From NCBI GenBank assembly GCA_030604135.1, contig JAUVWL010000029.1:1-44367 (forward strand): a DNA stretch of 44,367 nt, given 5' to 3'. Source of the DNA: Burkholderiales bacterium. GTDB lineage: Bacteria > Pseudomonadota > Gammaproteobacteria > Burkholderiales > Burkholderiaceae_C. Numbering within the stretch: position 1 is the first letter of the stretch; every line of letters starts with the position of its first letter. Below, piece by piece: positions 1-7,855 of the stretch. The notes beneath the pieces were generated by a model, which was not told where the DNA came from, searched no databases, and worked only from the letters and a program-made list of their open reading frames with translations. Made by a program: the position numbers and the translations under genes.

Positions 1-1
1 G

Positions 2-709
2 AGAGCTGATGGAGTGGGGCATCCGGAGGACATGGTGTCCATGCGAATCTGGATTGATGAGCGTCGGGTTATCACGACCCGCGAGGAGGATGTGGATCCC
101 ATCCTCGAACTTGCGGAAGACATCTCTCAGGGGCGGGGCTCGGCAACGCCAGGTGACTTCCTTTGCGATCTCATCGAAGAGCACCTCTCGGAAGTTTCCG
201 AGCAGGTCGAGATGCTAGAGGATGGGGTGAATCTGATCGGCGGCCTTCTGGTTCAACACCAGACGGAAGCGGCATGCCCGAGCATGGCCAATACCCAGAC
301 CGCGATCTCTGGCTTTCTCCGTCATCTTGGCCCCCAGCGGGCCGTTCTTCAAACGTTGACAACCCTCGTCGTCCCGCCGCTGAATACCAATCATCGAGGC
401 CGACTGGAGGAGCACCTGAACCAGCTGTTGCGGTTGCTCGAAACGCTGGAGAATTTGCGTGACCGTATCGATATCCTCAGTGACCAGGCAAACCGCATTC
501 AGGAGCGACAGCTGAACCAAAGCTCTTATGTTTTTGCCGTGGTATCCACAATCTTCTTGCCCTTGAACTTTGTCACTGGCCTGTTTGGCGCCAATCTTCT
601 GGGACTGCCGTTCGCAGATGCCACCAACGGTTTCTGGGTGTTGGTAGGTCTTTGCTTACTAATGAGTGTTGGGTTGTTAGCGGTTTTTCGCTGGCTCAAA
701 TGGCTTTAG
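2..709 (+). CDS. CorA/ZntB-like divalent metal transporter, 5' end cut off by the window
   Basis: This is the C-terminal part of a CorA-superfamily inner-membrane metal channel. The frame is open to the first base of the window, so the true start lies upstream; the first possible in-window start is a GTG at 14. About 235 residues are visible against roughly 320 for the family. They show a long helical, acidic region, then two closely spaced membrane segments ending in LKWL. The loop between the membrane segments carries GAN where CorA has GMN and ZntB has GVN, and the tail pattern looks more like ZntB. Zinc or magnesium transport is inferred from family only. Base composition is less GC-rich than the core genes to the right, in line with its place on the island side of the integrase. 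Confidence 0.8.
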   Translation, partial: RADGVGHPEDMVSMRIWIDERRVITTREEDVDPILELAEDISQGRGSATPGDFLCDLIEEHLSEVSEQVEMLEDGVNLIGGLLVQHQTEAACPSMANTQTAISGFLRHLGPQRAVLQTLTTLVVPPLNTNHRGRLEEHLNQLLRLLETLENLRDRIDILSDQANRIQERQLNQSSYVFAVVSTIFLPLNFVTGLFGANLLGLPFADATNGFWVLVGLCLLMSVGLLAVFRWLKWL

Positions 710-831
710 TAGACGGTTTGTGGACTCTCTGAGATGTATCTTCGGAGCCGTCCATCAAGGACGGGTGCGCTGTTAGGAAACACGATACGTGTCCTTAAGA
801 TGTGACTCAGAGGGAGCCTACAAGTGACTTG

Positions 832-1416
832 TTAGGCATCACTGAGTGAGAGGGCGACACGTTTCCTTAGTACAGGCAATAGCTCAGCTTCGAACCAGGG
901 GTTTTGTGCAAGCCATCGATTGTTCCTCGGGCTTGGATGAGGAAGTGGAATGACGCTTGGCAGGTGCATGCGCCAAGACTGAACCACCTCCGTCACCGAT
1001 GAGCCTGCATTGGGGAGATGGTAGTCTTGAGCAAACTGCCCAATGACCAAGGTGAGTTGGATGGACTTTAGGTGCTTGAGAAGTTCATTTCGCCATGCTG
1101 GAGCGCACTCAGGTCGTGGGGGTAGATCGCCTGAAACACCCGTTCCGGGAAAGCAGAACCCCATGGGCAAGATGGCGACTCGGCGCTCGTCATAGAAGAG
1201 TTCAGATGTAATCCCAAGCCAGGAGCGCAGTCGCTCGCCGCTGGCGTCTTGAAACGGAATTCCTGATTCGTGTACTTTCCGGCCGGGTGCTTGTCCGACG
1301 ATGAGGATGCGCGCCGATGTATGACATTGAAGTACCGGCCGTGGGCCCAACGGGAGACTTGCGGAACATTGCTTGCAGGCCCTGACTTCTCGGAGTAAAG
1401 CCCCAAGAGAACCCAT
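832..1416 (-). CDS. Uracil-DNA glycosylase family protein
   Basis: A protein of about 194 residues in the uracil-DNA glycosylase superfamily (COG1573 type). It should remove uracil or a related damaged base from DNA. Seen in the sequence: an N-terminal C-x2-C pair as in iron-sulphur UDGs, the motif VGQAPGRKVHESGIPF that matches the family's G-x-APG-x-E-x-G-x-PF box, and a C-terminal PHPS box supplying the usual His. The ATG at 1416 is chosen because the conserved family sequence begins there. The frame stays open to 1572, but that extension encodes a transposase relic, not UDG sequence. The gene sits between a CorA-like gene and the integrase, so it may be cargo of the integrated element or an older neighbour. 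The exact UDG subfamily and substrate cannot be read from the sequence. Confidence 0.8.
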   Translation of the reverse strand: MGSLGALLREVRACKQCSASLPLGPRPVLQCHTSARILIVGQAPGRKVHESGIPFQDASGERLRSWLGITSELFYDERRVAILPMGFCFPGTGVSGDLPPRPECAPAWRNELLKHLKSIQLTLVIGQFAQDYHLPNAGSSVTEVVQSWRMHLPSVIPLPHPSPRNNRWLAQNPWFEAELLPVLRKRVALSLSDA

Positions 1417-1496
1417 GGTGTTGGTGCTCAGCGCAATTGATGGGGTGGACTCCCCCGCTTGTTTACGCAAAATTGGCTTTCTGGTCTTTATGGGCA

Positions 1497-1615
1497 TTGA
1501 CGTATGGGCACGATCGAAGAGCTTGCCGATCTCATGAAGCGTCCAGCCTTGCATCCAGCGCGCCCACATCAAAGCCTGCTGGATGTCCGAGTAGTAGATC
1601 CGTGGCCGTTTTCAT
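1497..1615 (-). pseudogene. IS30-family transposase N-terminal relic
   Basis: On the minus strand, codons from 1611 to about 1498 read KRPRIYYSDIQQALMWARWM followed by a helix-turn-helix-like stretch ending LFDRAHTS. This resembles the N-terminus of IS30-type transposases found in Burkholderiales. An ATG lies at 1615-1613, one base out of frame with the rest, which suggests a single-base insertion in the A run after the start codon. The similarity stops abruptly after about 38 residues and no catalytic DDE domain follows. It is a dead fragment. The same frame then runs into the uracil-DNA glycosylase gene. Assignment rests on remembered family sequence, not a search. Confidence 0.55.
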
Positions 1616-1708
1616 TTGCAACATTCCTTCCGCTTACGCGGTGGTTAGTGTGTTGCGTCGACCAGTTGAATCCGCCCTGCGAAGCAGTCTCTGGTGCACG
1701 GACAACGG

Positions 1709-2923
1709 CTATGCCCGCTTCCCTTTGAACGGCACCACGTTTCCAGCGACGCAGCCATCCAGGTAGTTACTCCAAGCCTGCATCATATGGGCTCGCGGTT
1801 GCAGGTACATCGCGTGGTTGTATGAAGCGCTGACCTGGTTGCGTTCCTGGTGAGCCAGCTGAAGCTCAATGTGCTCATGTGGCCAGCCCTGTTCGTGCAG
1901 CAGCGTGGAAGCGATGCCCCGGAAGCCGTGGCCGGTCATGCGCCCTGCGTATCCCATGCGATCCAAAGCGCCCAGGATTGTGTTGTTGCTCATCGATTTT
2001 TGATGGTCGCGCTCACCCGGAAAAAGCAGGGGGCTGTGACCGGTCAAAGTGTGCAGGCTTCTCAGCAAGGTCACGGCCTGGGTGGAGAGAGGCACCACGT
2101 GCGGTGTCTTCATCTTCATGCGTGACGCCGGTATGTCCCAGCGTCCGCCGTCGAGGTCAAATTCTTCCCATCGGGCACCAATCAGCTCGCTGGTGCGCAC
2201 AAAGGTCATGGCCATGAGCTTGATGGCCACGCGGGTGACGGTGCTGCCGTTGTAGACCTCGATCTTGCGCAGCAGCTCGGGCAGTTCCTTGCTGTCCAAC
2301 CTGGCGTAGTTTTCCTTTTTGCGCGAGGCGAGCACATCGCTCGGACGAATCTCCACAGCCGGGTTGCGCTTGGCCAACCCATGGGCGATGGCGTAGCGAA
2401 AGATCTGGGAGCAGGTCTGCAGGGCGCGTTTGGCAATGTCGAGGGCGCCACGTTTTTCGATGGCCTTCATCATGGCGACCAAGTCGGGAGCCTCGATCTC
2501 TGCGACAGGCCGCAAGCCAATGGCCGGGAAAACGTCGGCCTCCAGGCGCCGCCAAACGTAGACCGTGTGGCTGTCGCTGCGCGCGGCCTTCCAGCTTTCC
2601 CACCATTTTTTTGCCACGGCCGCGAATGTGTCTTCGACAGCCAGACGGCGGGCGATCTTTTCGAACTTGCGGGCGGCCATCGGGTCGGAGCCCGTTGCGA
2701 GCTGCTTGCGAGCCTCGTCCACCTTGTCCCTGGCCTGGGCGAGCGACACGTCCGGGTACGCTCCAACGGCCATCAACTTCTCTTTGCCCAGAAACCGGTA
2801 CTTCCAGCGCCAAAGCTTGGAACCTGTGAGTGTGATCAGCAGGTACAAGCCTCGCCCGTCAGCCATCTTGATGGGGGATAGACCGGGTTTTGCCTTCAGG
2901 ACTTCGGTGTTGGTCAGCGCCAT
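1709..2923 (-). CDS. P4-type tyrosine recombinase / site-specific integrase
   Basis: A full-length integrase of 404 residues that inserts and excises a mobile element by strand exchange at a tRNA gene. The N-terminal arm-binding DUF4102-type domain covers about residues 1-90, a core-binding SAM-like domain about 100-200, and the catalytic domain about 205-390. The catalytic set is visible: Arg243, His332 and Arg335 in HGFR, His358 in LAHQE, and the tyrosine nucleophile Tyr368. The ATG at 2923 is chosen because the open frame upstream of it is only a read-through of the tRNA-Ser gene. The gene lies about 200 bases from the tRNA 3' end on the same strand, the standard arrangement for an element integrated in a tRNA gene. 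It appears intact, so the element could still be mobile if its other end is present. Confidence 0.93.
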   Translation of the reverse strand: MALTNTEVLKAKPGLSPIKMADGRGLYLLITLTGSKLWRWKYRFLGKEKLMAVGAYPDVSLAQARDKVDEARKQLATGSDPMAARKFEKIARRLAVEDTFAAVAKKWWESWKAARSDSHTVYVWRRLEADVFPAIGLRPVAEIEAPDLVAMMKAIEKRGALDIAKRALQTCSQIFRYAIAHGLAKRNPAVEIRPSDVLASRKKENYARLDSKELPELLRKIEVYNGSTVTRVAIKLMAMTFVRTSELIGARWEEFDLDGGRWDIPASRMKMKTPHVVPLSTQAVTLLRSLHTLTGHSPLLFPGERDHQKSMSNNTILGALDRMGYAGRMTGHGFRGIASTLLHEQGWPHEHIELQLAHQERNQVSASYNHAMYLQPRAHMMQAWSNYLDGCVAGNVVPFKGKRA

Positions 2924-2954
2924 TTCGTGCTCCCAACCGTACCCCGAAGGTGAA

Positions 2955-2997
2955 ATACCCCCAGACAGTGGGGTACGGACCCCCAAAGATACCCCCA
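2955..2997. repeat. Repeated ATACCCCCA boxes upstream of the integrase gene
   Basis: The nonamer ATACCCCCA occurs at 2955-2963 and again at 2989-2997. A related inverted TGGGGTA lies between them at about 2970-2976 and a further GTACCCC just before, near 2939. Short direct and inverted repeats next to an integrase start and its att site are typical of arm-type integrase binding sites. That role is inferred. Confidence 0.5.
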
Positions 2998-3040
2998 AAA
3001 ATCCTGGGATGGCAAGAATCGTTGCGGGACGTCCGGAAAC

Positions 3041-3076
3041 AAAAAAGCCCCGGAACACGAGGTAAACCGGGGCTTT
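3041..3076 (-). terminator. Intrinsic terminator downstream of tRNA-Ser
   Basis: Read on the minus strand, a stem of AAAGCCCCGG pairs with CCGGGGCTTT around a 13-base loop and is followed by further T residues. It lies about 45 bases after the tRNA 3' end and before the integrase start, so it would end tRNA transcription and shield the integrase gene. It lies on the element's side of the junction. Confidence 0.8.
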
Positions 3077-3120
3077 CAGGGTGTCTGGCGAGACGTCCTG
3101 GGACGCTCTGGGACTCATTT

Positions 3121-3212
<92 letters not shown>

Positions 3213-3224
3213 GCGAAGCCTTCT

Positions 3225-3230
3225 ATTATA
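3225..3230 (-). promoter_or_regulatory. Extended -10 promoter of tRNA-Ser
   Basis: The minus strand reads TGCTATAAT, a consensus -10 hexamer with the TGn extension, ending 12 bases before the first tRNA base. A weak -35 (TGAAGA, 3248-3253) sits 17 bases upstream and overlaps the stop codon of the DUF2237 gene. This predicts a start site a few bases before the mature tRNA. Confidence 0.65.
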
Positions 3231-3250
3231 GCAGGCTCACCAACCGCTCT

Positions 3251-3658
3251 TCAGCCGGATGTCTCGGGAGAGCCATCGGTGGTAGTGCCTGTGCGCCCGC
3301 GCCAGGCATGCTGGCGCAACACATCCAATGAGACGTGCTGAAGGGCGGACACGTGCGTGGCCTCCAACACCACCGGAGGCGCCATGCCCGCATCCAGCGC
3401 TTCCAGCCACCGATTGACACAAAGACACCAGCGATCGCCTGGCTTCAGGCCTGCAAAGCGCCATTCGGGTCTGGGTGTGATCAGATCGTTTCCGCGCGAC
3501 GCCGAATAGGCCAGAAAGCCGCTGGTGACGCGGGCACAAACCACATGGGTGCCGGTGTCGGACGCATCCGTCCTGCAGCAGCCATCCCGAAAGTAGCCGG
3601 TCAGCGGGTCAAAGGAGCAGGCTTGCAGTGGTGCTCCCAGGACGTTGAGGTCGCTCAT
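3251..3658 (-). CDS. DUF2237 family protein
   Basis: A 135-residue protein of the DUF2237 family, whose function is unknown. The family's signature blocks are present in order: NVLGAPLQACS at the N-terminus, TGYFRDGCC, a VCA..T..FL block, SRGNDL.TPRPEWRF, and GLKPGDRWCLC near residues 72-82. The several conserved cysteines suggest a metal-binding or structural role. The C-terminal 20 residues after about position 115 are low in conservation. The gene follows the stomatin gene after 39 bases on the same strand, so it may be the last member of an nfeD-stomatin-DUF2237 transcript. The promoter of tRNA-Ser overlaps its 3' end. Confidence 0.85.
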   Translation of the reverse strand: MSDLNVLGAPLQACSFDPLTGYFRDGCCRTDASDTGTHVVCARVTSGFLAYSASRGNDLITPRPEWRFAGLKPGDRWCLCVNRWLEALDAGMAPPVVLEATHVSALQHVSLDVLRQHAWRGRTGTTTDGSPETSG

Positions 3659-3697
3659 GGTCGGTGCTTCTGCGGGCAGTGTGGAGACAAAGCGGGA

Positions 3698-4612
3698 TCA
3701 GTTGTTCTTGGTGGTGGCCATCATTTTCATGGCCGAGGCGATCAATGTGGACACTTCGGTCATGTTGCTGGGGACCACCAGCGTGGTGGTGGCGTCGCTG
3801 GCCAGGCGCCCATAGGCTTCCACAGCCTTCTCGGCCACCTTGAGCTGCACGGCCTGCTCGCCACCGGGTTGCCGGATGGCGGTTGCCACCCGTTCAATAG
3901 CATGTGCCGTGGCGTCGGCCACCGCCTTGATGGCCTCGGCCTCACCCTGCGCCTTGTTGATCTCGGCCTGCTTTTCGCCCTCTGAGCGGGCGATGAAGGC
4001 TTCGCGTTCACCGGTGGCGATGTTGATCTGTTCCTGCCGACGCCCCTCGGAGGCGGCAATCAGAGCGCGCTTCTCGCGTTCAGCCGTGATCTGGGCCTGC
4101 ATGGATCGAAGAATTTCGGCCGGCGGCGTCAGGTCCTTGATTTCGTATCGCAGCACCTTCACGCCCCAGTTGAGTGCCGCTTCGTCGATGGCCTGGACCA
4201 CCTGGGCGTTGATGATGTCGCGCTCTTCGAAGGTTCTGTCCAGCTCAAGCTTGCCGATCACCGAACGCAGCGAGGTTTGGGCCAACTGGGTGATGGCCAT
4301 GATGTAGTTCGATGAACCGTAGCTGGCGCGCATCGGGTCGGTCACCTGAAAGTACAGAATGCCGTCGACCTTGAGCTGGGTGTTGTCTCTGGTGATGCAG
4401 ACCTGCTCAGGCACATCCAGCGGAATCTCCTTGAGGCTGTGCTTGTAGGCCACCCTGTCGATGAAGGGCACCAGAAAATTCAGACCTGGCGCCAGCGAGC
4501 CGTGGTACTTGCCCAGGCGTTCAACGACCCAGGCCGTTTGCTGCGGCACGACCTTCACAGCCCGGACGATGAAAACGGCGGCGATGACAAACAGGAGGAA
4601 TGCGATTTCCAT
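3698..4612 (-). CDS. qmcA: Stomatin/prohibitin (SPFH) family protein, QmcA-like
   Basis: A 304-residue membrane-anchored SPFH protein. One hydrophobic N-terminal segment (residues about 2-18) anchors it, and the SPFH/band 7 domain follows (about 18-190) with VVPQQTAWVVERLGKYHGSL and a DNTQLKVDGILYFQVTDP block. A helical, Ala/Glu/Lys-rich stretch (about 190-250) with repeated INIATGEREAFI-type segments forms the coiled-coil part that drives ring assembly. Such proteins organise membrane microdomains and often bind FtsH-type proteases. It is paired with an NfeD protein immediately upstream, the usual partner of bacterial stomatins, and the two are very probably co-transcribed. The symbol follows the E. 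coli homologue and is approximate. Confidence 0.88.
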   Translation of the reverse strand: MEIAFLLFVIAAVFIVRAVKVVPQQTAWVVERLGKYHGSLAPGLNFLVPFIDRVAYKHSLKEIPLDVPEQVCITRDNTQLKVDGILYFQVTDPMRASYGSSNYIMAITQLAQTSLRSVIGKLELDRTFEERDIINAQVVQAIDEAALNWGVKVLRYEIKDLTPPAEILRSMQAQITAEREKRALIAASEGRRQEQINIATGEREAFIARSEGEKQAEINKAQGEAEAIKAVADATAHAIERVATAIRQPGGEQAVQLKVAEKAVEAYGRLASDATTTLVVPSNMTEVSTLIASAMKMMATTKNN

Positions 4613-4658
4613 GACGGTTTTCCCTTTTTATGGATTGAAACAATGGCGGGGGCGGGTC

Positions 4659-5084
4659 TCAGGCCTTTTCGACCATCAGACGGTTGCCGACCAACTCGGT
4701 GACCCGGTAGCTGCCGGGTCCTTCGGGTTGCCCCGAGCGGGTGACGGCTTGCCATTGGGCGCCACGGTAACGCACCGAGGCAGTACCGTCGTCCTGCCAT
4801 TCACTGATCTGGATGATTTCCCCGATATCAAGGTTGACGCTGCGCAGCGAACGCACGGAGGGATCCGCAGGCTTCTTCTTCCGATGCAGATACAGGCCGG
4901 CCGTGGTGAGGCTGCCGATGACCGCGGCCAGAACCAACTGCCCCGTCACACCCAGGCCCATGTGCGCGGCGATGGCACCGGCGGCCAGTCCAATGGCCAG
5001 CATCAACAGGTAAAAAGTACCCGTCAGCAACTCCAGTACGACAGCGCCACCGGTCATGAGCCACCAAATGGTGGAATCGGCCAT
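4659..5084 (-). CDS. NfeD family membrane protein
   Basis: A short NfeD protein (141 residues) without the serine-protease domain of long NfeDs. Three hydrophobic segments lie at about residues 5-25, 28-45 and 48-66, followed by a basic RKKK stop-transfer and a C-terminal OB-fold-like beta domain (about 80-141). The family works with stomatin-type SPFH proteins, and such a gene follows here after 46 bases. The ATG at 5084 is preceded on the minus strand by AGGAGGATTTTC, a good ribosome binding site. It is the first gene of a minus-strand cluster and is divergent from the decarboxylase gene, sharing a 169-base intergenic region. Confidence 0.85.
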   Translation of the reverse strand: MADSTIWWLMTGGAVVLELLTGTFYLLMLAIGLAAGAIAAHMGLGVTGQLVLAAVIGSLTTAGLYLHRKKKPADPSVRSLRSVNLDIGEIIQISEWQDDGTASVRYRGAQWQAVTRSGQPEGPGSYRVTELVGNRLMVEKA

Positions 5085-5225
5085 GAAAATCCTCCTGTTG
5101 GTCGGCTGTCCATGCTAGCCGTCATGATGTCTGTGTTGCGCCACATTCTGAGGCAAAACGGGTGGCCGTCGCGGGCATCGCGGGGGTTTTCCGTACACTT
5201 CGCGCCTGTTTTGTCCGTTTTTTGC

Positions 5226-5241
5226 CCGTGTGGTCACACGG
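5226..5241 (+). promoter_or_regulatory. Perfect dyad just upstream of the decarboxylase ribosome binding site
   Basis: CCGTGTG (5226-5232) and CACACGG (5235-5241) form a perfect 7-base inverted repeat around a GT spacer. It ends two bases before the GGAGG ribosome binding site (5244-5248) of the decarboxylase gene. It could be a protein operator; a two-base loop makes a stable RNA hairpin with all seven pairs unlikely. No regulator can be named. Confidence 0.45.
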
Positions 5242-5253
5242 ACGGAGGTTCAC

Positions 5254-7548
5254 ATGAAATTTCGCTTTCCCATTGTCATCATCGACGAGGATTTTCGTTC
5301 CGAGAACACCTCCGGCCTCGGCATCAGGGCGTTGGCGCAGGCCATCGAGGCAGAAGGCTTCGAGGTGGTCGGTGTGACCAGCTACGGAGACCTGTCACAG
5401 TTTGCGCAGCAGCAAAGCCGGGCCAGTGCCTTCATCCTGTCGATCGACGACGAGGAGTTCACCCAGGGGCCCGACCTGGATCCGGCGGTGCTGAATCTGC
5501 GCAAGTTCATCGGAGAGGTGCGCCGCAAGAATGCCGAGGTGCCCATCTACGTGCACGGCGAGACCAAGACCAGTCGCCACCTGCCCAACGACATCCTGCG
5601 CGAACTGCACGGTTTCATCCACATGTTCGAGGACACACCAGAGTTTGTGGCGCGTCACATCATCCGCGAGGCCAAGAGCTATCTGGAGGGCATCCAGCCG
5701 CCGTTCTTCAAGGCCCTGCTGGACTATGCCGAAGACGGTTCCTACTCCTGGCACTGCCCGGGCCATTCGGGTGGCGTGGCCTTTCTGAAGTCGCCGGTGG
5801 GCCAGATGTTCCACCAGTTCTTCGGCGAGAACATGCTTAGGGCGGATGTCTGCAACGCGGTCGAGGAGCTGGGTCAGCTGCTGGACCACAATGGGGCCAT
5901 CGGGGCTTCGGAACGCAACGCGGCGCGCATCTTCAACGCCGACCACTGCTTCTTCGTCACCAACGGCACGTCCACCTCGAACAAGATGGTGTGGCACCAC
6001 ACGGTGGCGCCCGGAGACGTGGTGGTGGTGGACCGCAATTGCCACAAATCCATCCTGCACTCGATCATCATGACCGGTGCGATTCCGGTGTTTCTCAAGC
6101 CCACGCGTAACCACTACGGCATCATCGGACCCATCCCTCAGAGCGAGTTCGAGATTGAGGCCATCAAGGCCAAGATCCGGGCCAATCCCTTGCTGGCCGG
6201 GGTTGACGCCGATGCGGTCAAGCCGCGTGTGCTCACGCTGACCCAGTCGACCTACGACGGGGTGCTCTACAACACCGAAACCATCAAGAACCTGCTGGAC
6301 GGCTACATCGCCAACCTGCATTTCGACGAGGCCTGGCTGCCGCATGCGGGCTTCCACCCGTTCTACGGTACCTTCCATGCGATGGGCCGCAAGCGCGGGC
6401 GTCCGAAACACTCCGTGGTCTATGCCACCCAGTCGATTCACAAGCTGCTGGCCGGCATCAGCCAGGCCAGCCATGTGCTGGTGCAGGACTCGCAGGACAC
6501 CCAGCTGGACCGGCATCTGTTCAACGAGTCCTACCTGATGCACACCAGCACCAGCCCGCAGTACAGCATCATTGCCAGCTGCGACGTGGCCGCAGCCATG
6601 ATGGAGCCACCCGGCGGCACCGCGCTGGTCGAGGAAAGCATCGCCGAGGCGCTCGATTTCCGGCGCGCCATGCGCAAGGTCGAGGCCGAGTTCGGTCAGG
6701 ACGACTGGTGGTTCCAGGTCTGGGGGCCGGAGGAACTTGTCGAGGAGGGCATCGGCCGCGCCAGCGACTGGGTGCTCAAGCGAACCGATGCTGACGGGGT
6801 GCAGCCCTCGGACGGCGAAGAGGCCTGGCACGGTTTCGGCGACATGGCCCCGGGCTTCAACATGCTCGACCCGATCAAGTCGACCATCGTGACCCCTGGC
6901 CTGAACATGAAAGGCGACTTCGCGGCCACCGGCATTCCGGCCTCCATCGTCACCAAGTTCCTCGCCGAACACGGTGTGGTGGTCGAGAAGACCGGGCTCT
7001 ACAGCTTCTTCATCATGTTCACCATCGGCATCACCAAAGGCCGCTGGAACACGCTGCTGACGGCGCTGCAGCAGTTCAAGGATGACTACGCCCGCAACCA
7101 GCCGATGTGGCGCATCATGCCGGAGTTCTGCGCCAAGCAGCCCCGCTACGAACACATGGGCCTGCGGGACCTGTGCCAGCATGTGCATGCGCTGTACGCC
7201 AAGTACGACATTGCCCGGCTCACCACCGATATGTACCTGAGCGATCTGCAGCCGGCCATGAAGCCCAGCGATGCCTTTGCCCATATTGCCCATCGCACCA
7301 CCGAGCGGGTGCCCATCGACGAGCTGGAAGGCCGCATCACCACCAGCCTGGTGACGCCTTATCCGCCCGGCATTCCTCTGCTGATTCCGGGCGAGGTGTT
7401 CAATCGAAAAATCGTCGAGTACCTCCGGTTCAACCGCGAGTTCGCGCGCGAGTGCCCGGGTTTTGAAACCGATATCCACGGTCTGGTGCAGGAAGCGGGG
7501 GCCGATGGCGTGGTCCGCCACTTTGCCGACTGCGTGAAAATGGGCTAA
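5254..7548 (+). CDS. Biodegradative-type arginine/lysine/ornithine decarboxylase
   Basis: A 764-residue PLP-dependent decarboxylase of the large fold-III family (AdiA, CadA/LdcC, SpeF). It converts a basic amino acid to the matching polyamine or diamine and CO2, consuming a proton. The layout is an N-terminal receiver-like wing domain (about 1-130), then the PLP domain, with the cofactor lysine at about residue 397 in TQSIHKLLAGISQASHVLV, and a C-terminal domain. HFDEAW, STYDGVLYN and VVVDRNCHKS are family blocks shared with AdiA. The ATG at 5254 follows GGAGG; the GTG at 5230 would place the start within the dyad. The substrate cannot be fixed by eye; arginine or lysine is most likely. The aot-like basic amino acid importer at the far end of the window is functionally compatible but not linked. 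Confidence 0.88.
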   Translation: MKFRFPIVIIDEDFRSENTSGLGIRALAQAIEAEGFEVVGVTSYGDLSQFAQQQSRASAFILSIDDEEFTQGPDLDPAVLNLRKFIGEVRRKNAEVPIYVHGETKTSRHLPNDILRELHGFIHMFEDTPEFVARHIIREAKSYLEGIQPPFFKALLDYAEDGSYSWHCPGHSGGVAFLKSPVGQMFHQFFGENMLRADVCNAVEELGQLLDHNGAIGASERNAARIFNADHCFFVTNGTSTSNKMVWHHTVAPGDVVVVDRNCHKSILHSIIMTGAIPVFLKPTRNHYGIIGPIPQSEFEIEAIKAKIRANPLLAGVDADAVKPRVLTLTQSTYDGVLYNTETIKNLLDGYIANLHFDEAWLPHAGFHPFYGTFHAMGRKRGRPKHSVVYATQSIHKLLAGISQASHVLVQDSQDTQLDRHLFNESYLMHTSTSPQYSIIASCDVAAAMMEPPGGTALVEESIAEALDFRRAMRKVEAEFGQDDWWFQVWGPEELVEEGIGRASDWVLKRTDADGVQPSDGEEAWHGFGDMAPGFNMLDPIKSTIVTPGLNMKGDFAATGIPASIVTKFLAEHGVVVEKTGLYSFFIMFTIGITKGRWNTLLTALQQFKDDYARNQPMWRIMPEFCAKQPRYEHMGLRDLCQHVHALYAKYDIARLTTDMYLSDLQPAMKPSDAFAHIAHRTTERVPIDELEGRITTSLVTPYPPGIPLLIPGEVFNRKIVEYLRFNREFARECPGFETDIHGLVQEAGADGVVRHFADCVKMG

Positions 7549-7585
7549 CCTTGCTTCGTAAGCAACCCGAGGACAAGGAGCCTGG

Positions 7586-7810
7586 ATGTTTCCCGAATTC
7601 CGCGATCTGATCACCCGGCTCAAGGGCCACGACCACCACTTCACCCGACTGTTCGACAAGCACAACGACCTGGATCAGACGATCAAGAACATGGAGGCCA
7701 GTATCCAGCCTGCCACCCAGGTCGAAATCGAAAACCTCAAAAAGGAAAAGTTGCTGCTCAAGGATCAGCTGTACGCTCTTCTGAAGAGAGCGGACGAAGA
7801 AAAGGCCTGA
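7586..7810 (+). CDS. DUF465 / YdcH family small protein
   Basis: A 74-residue, highly charged, wholly helical protein of the YdcH (DUF465) family, function unknown. It begins MFPEFRDLITRLKGHD.HF, the family's N-terminal signature, with the conserved FDKHNDLDQ.I segment next and a Lys/Glu-rich second helix (LKKEKLLLKDQLYALL). The helices probably form an antiparallel coiled-coil hairpin. An AAGGAGCC ribosome binding site precedes the ATG. It starts 37 bases after the decarboxylase stop on the same strand and may share its transcript. Confidence 0.85.
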   Translation: MFPEFRDLITRLKGHDHHFTRLFDKHNDLDQTIKNMEASIQPATQVEIENLKKEKLLLKDQLYALLKRADEEKA

Positions 7811-7855
7811 CCCCGAGTCGGGGCAGGCCTGTGGCGCAGCAGCGGCCTATAACTA

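Noticed and set aside
5395..7665. 756-codon minus-strand open frame opposite the decarboxylase
   Set aside because: It is the antisense shadow of a well-recognised gene in GC-rich DNA; its translation is His/Gly/Val-rich low-quality sequence without family motifs.
7811..7830. CCCCG-AGT-CGGGG as a terminator between the DUF465 gene and fabI
   Set aside because: The stem has only five pairs, a three-base loop and no T run on either strand.
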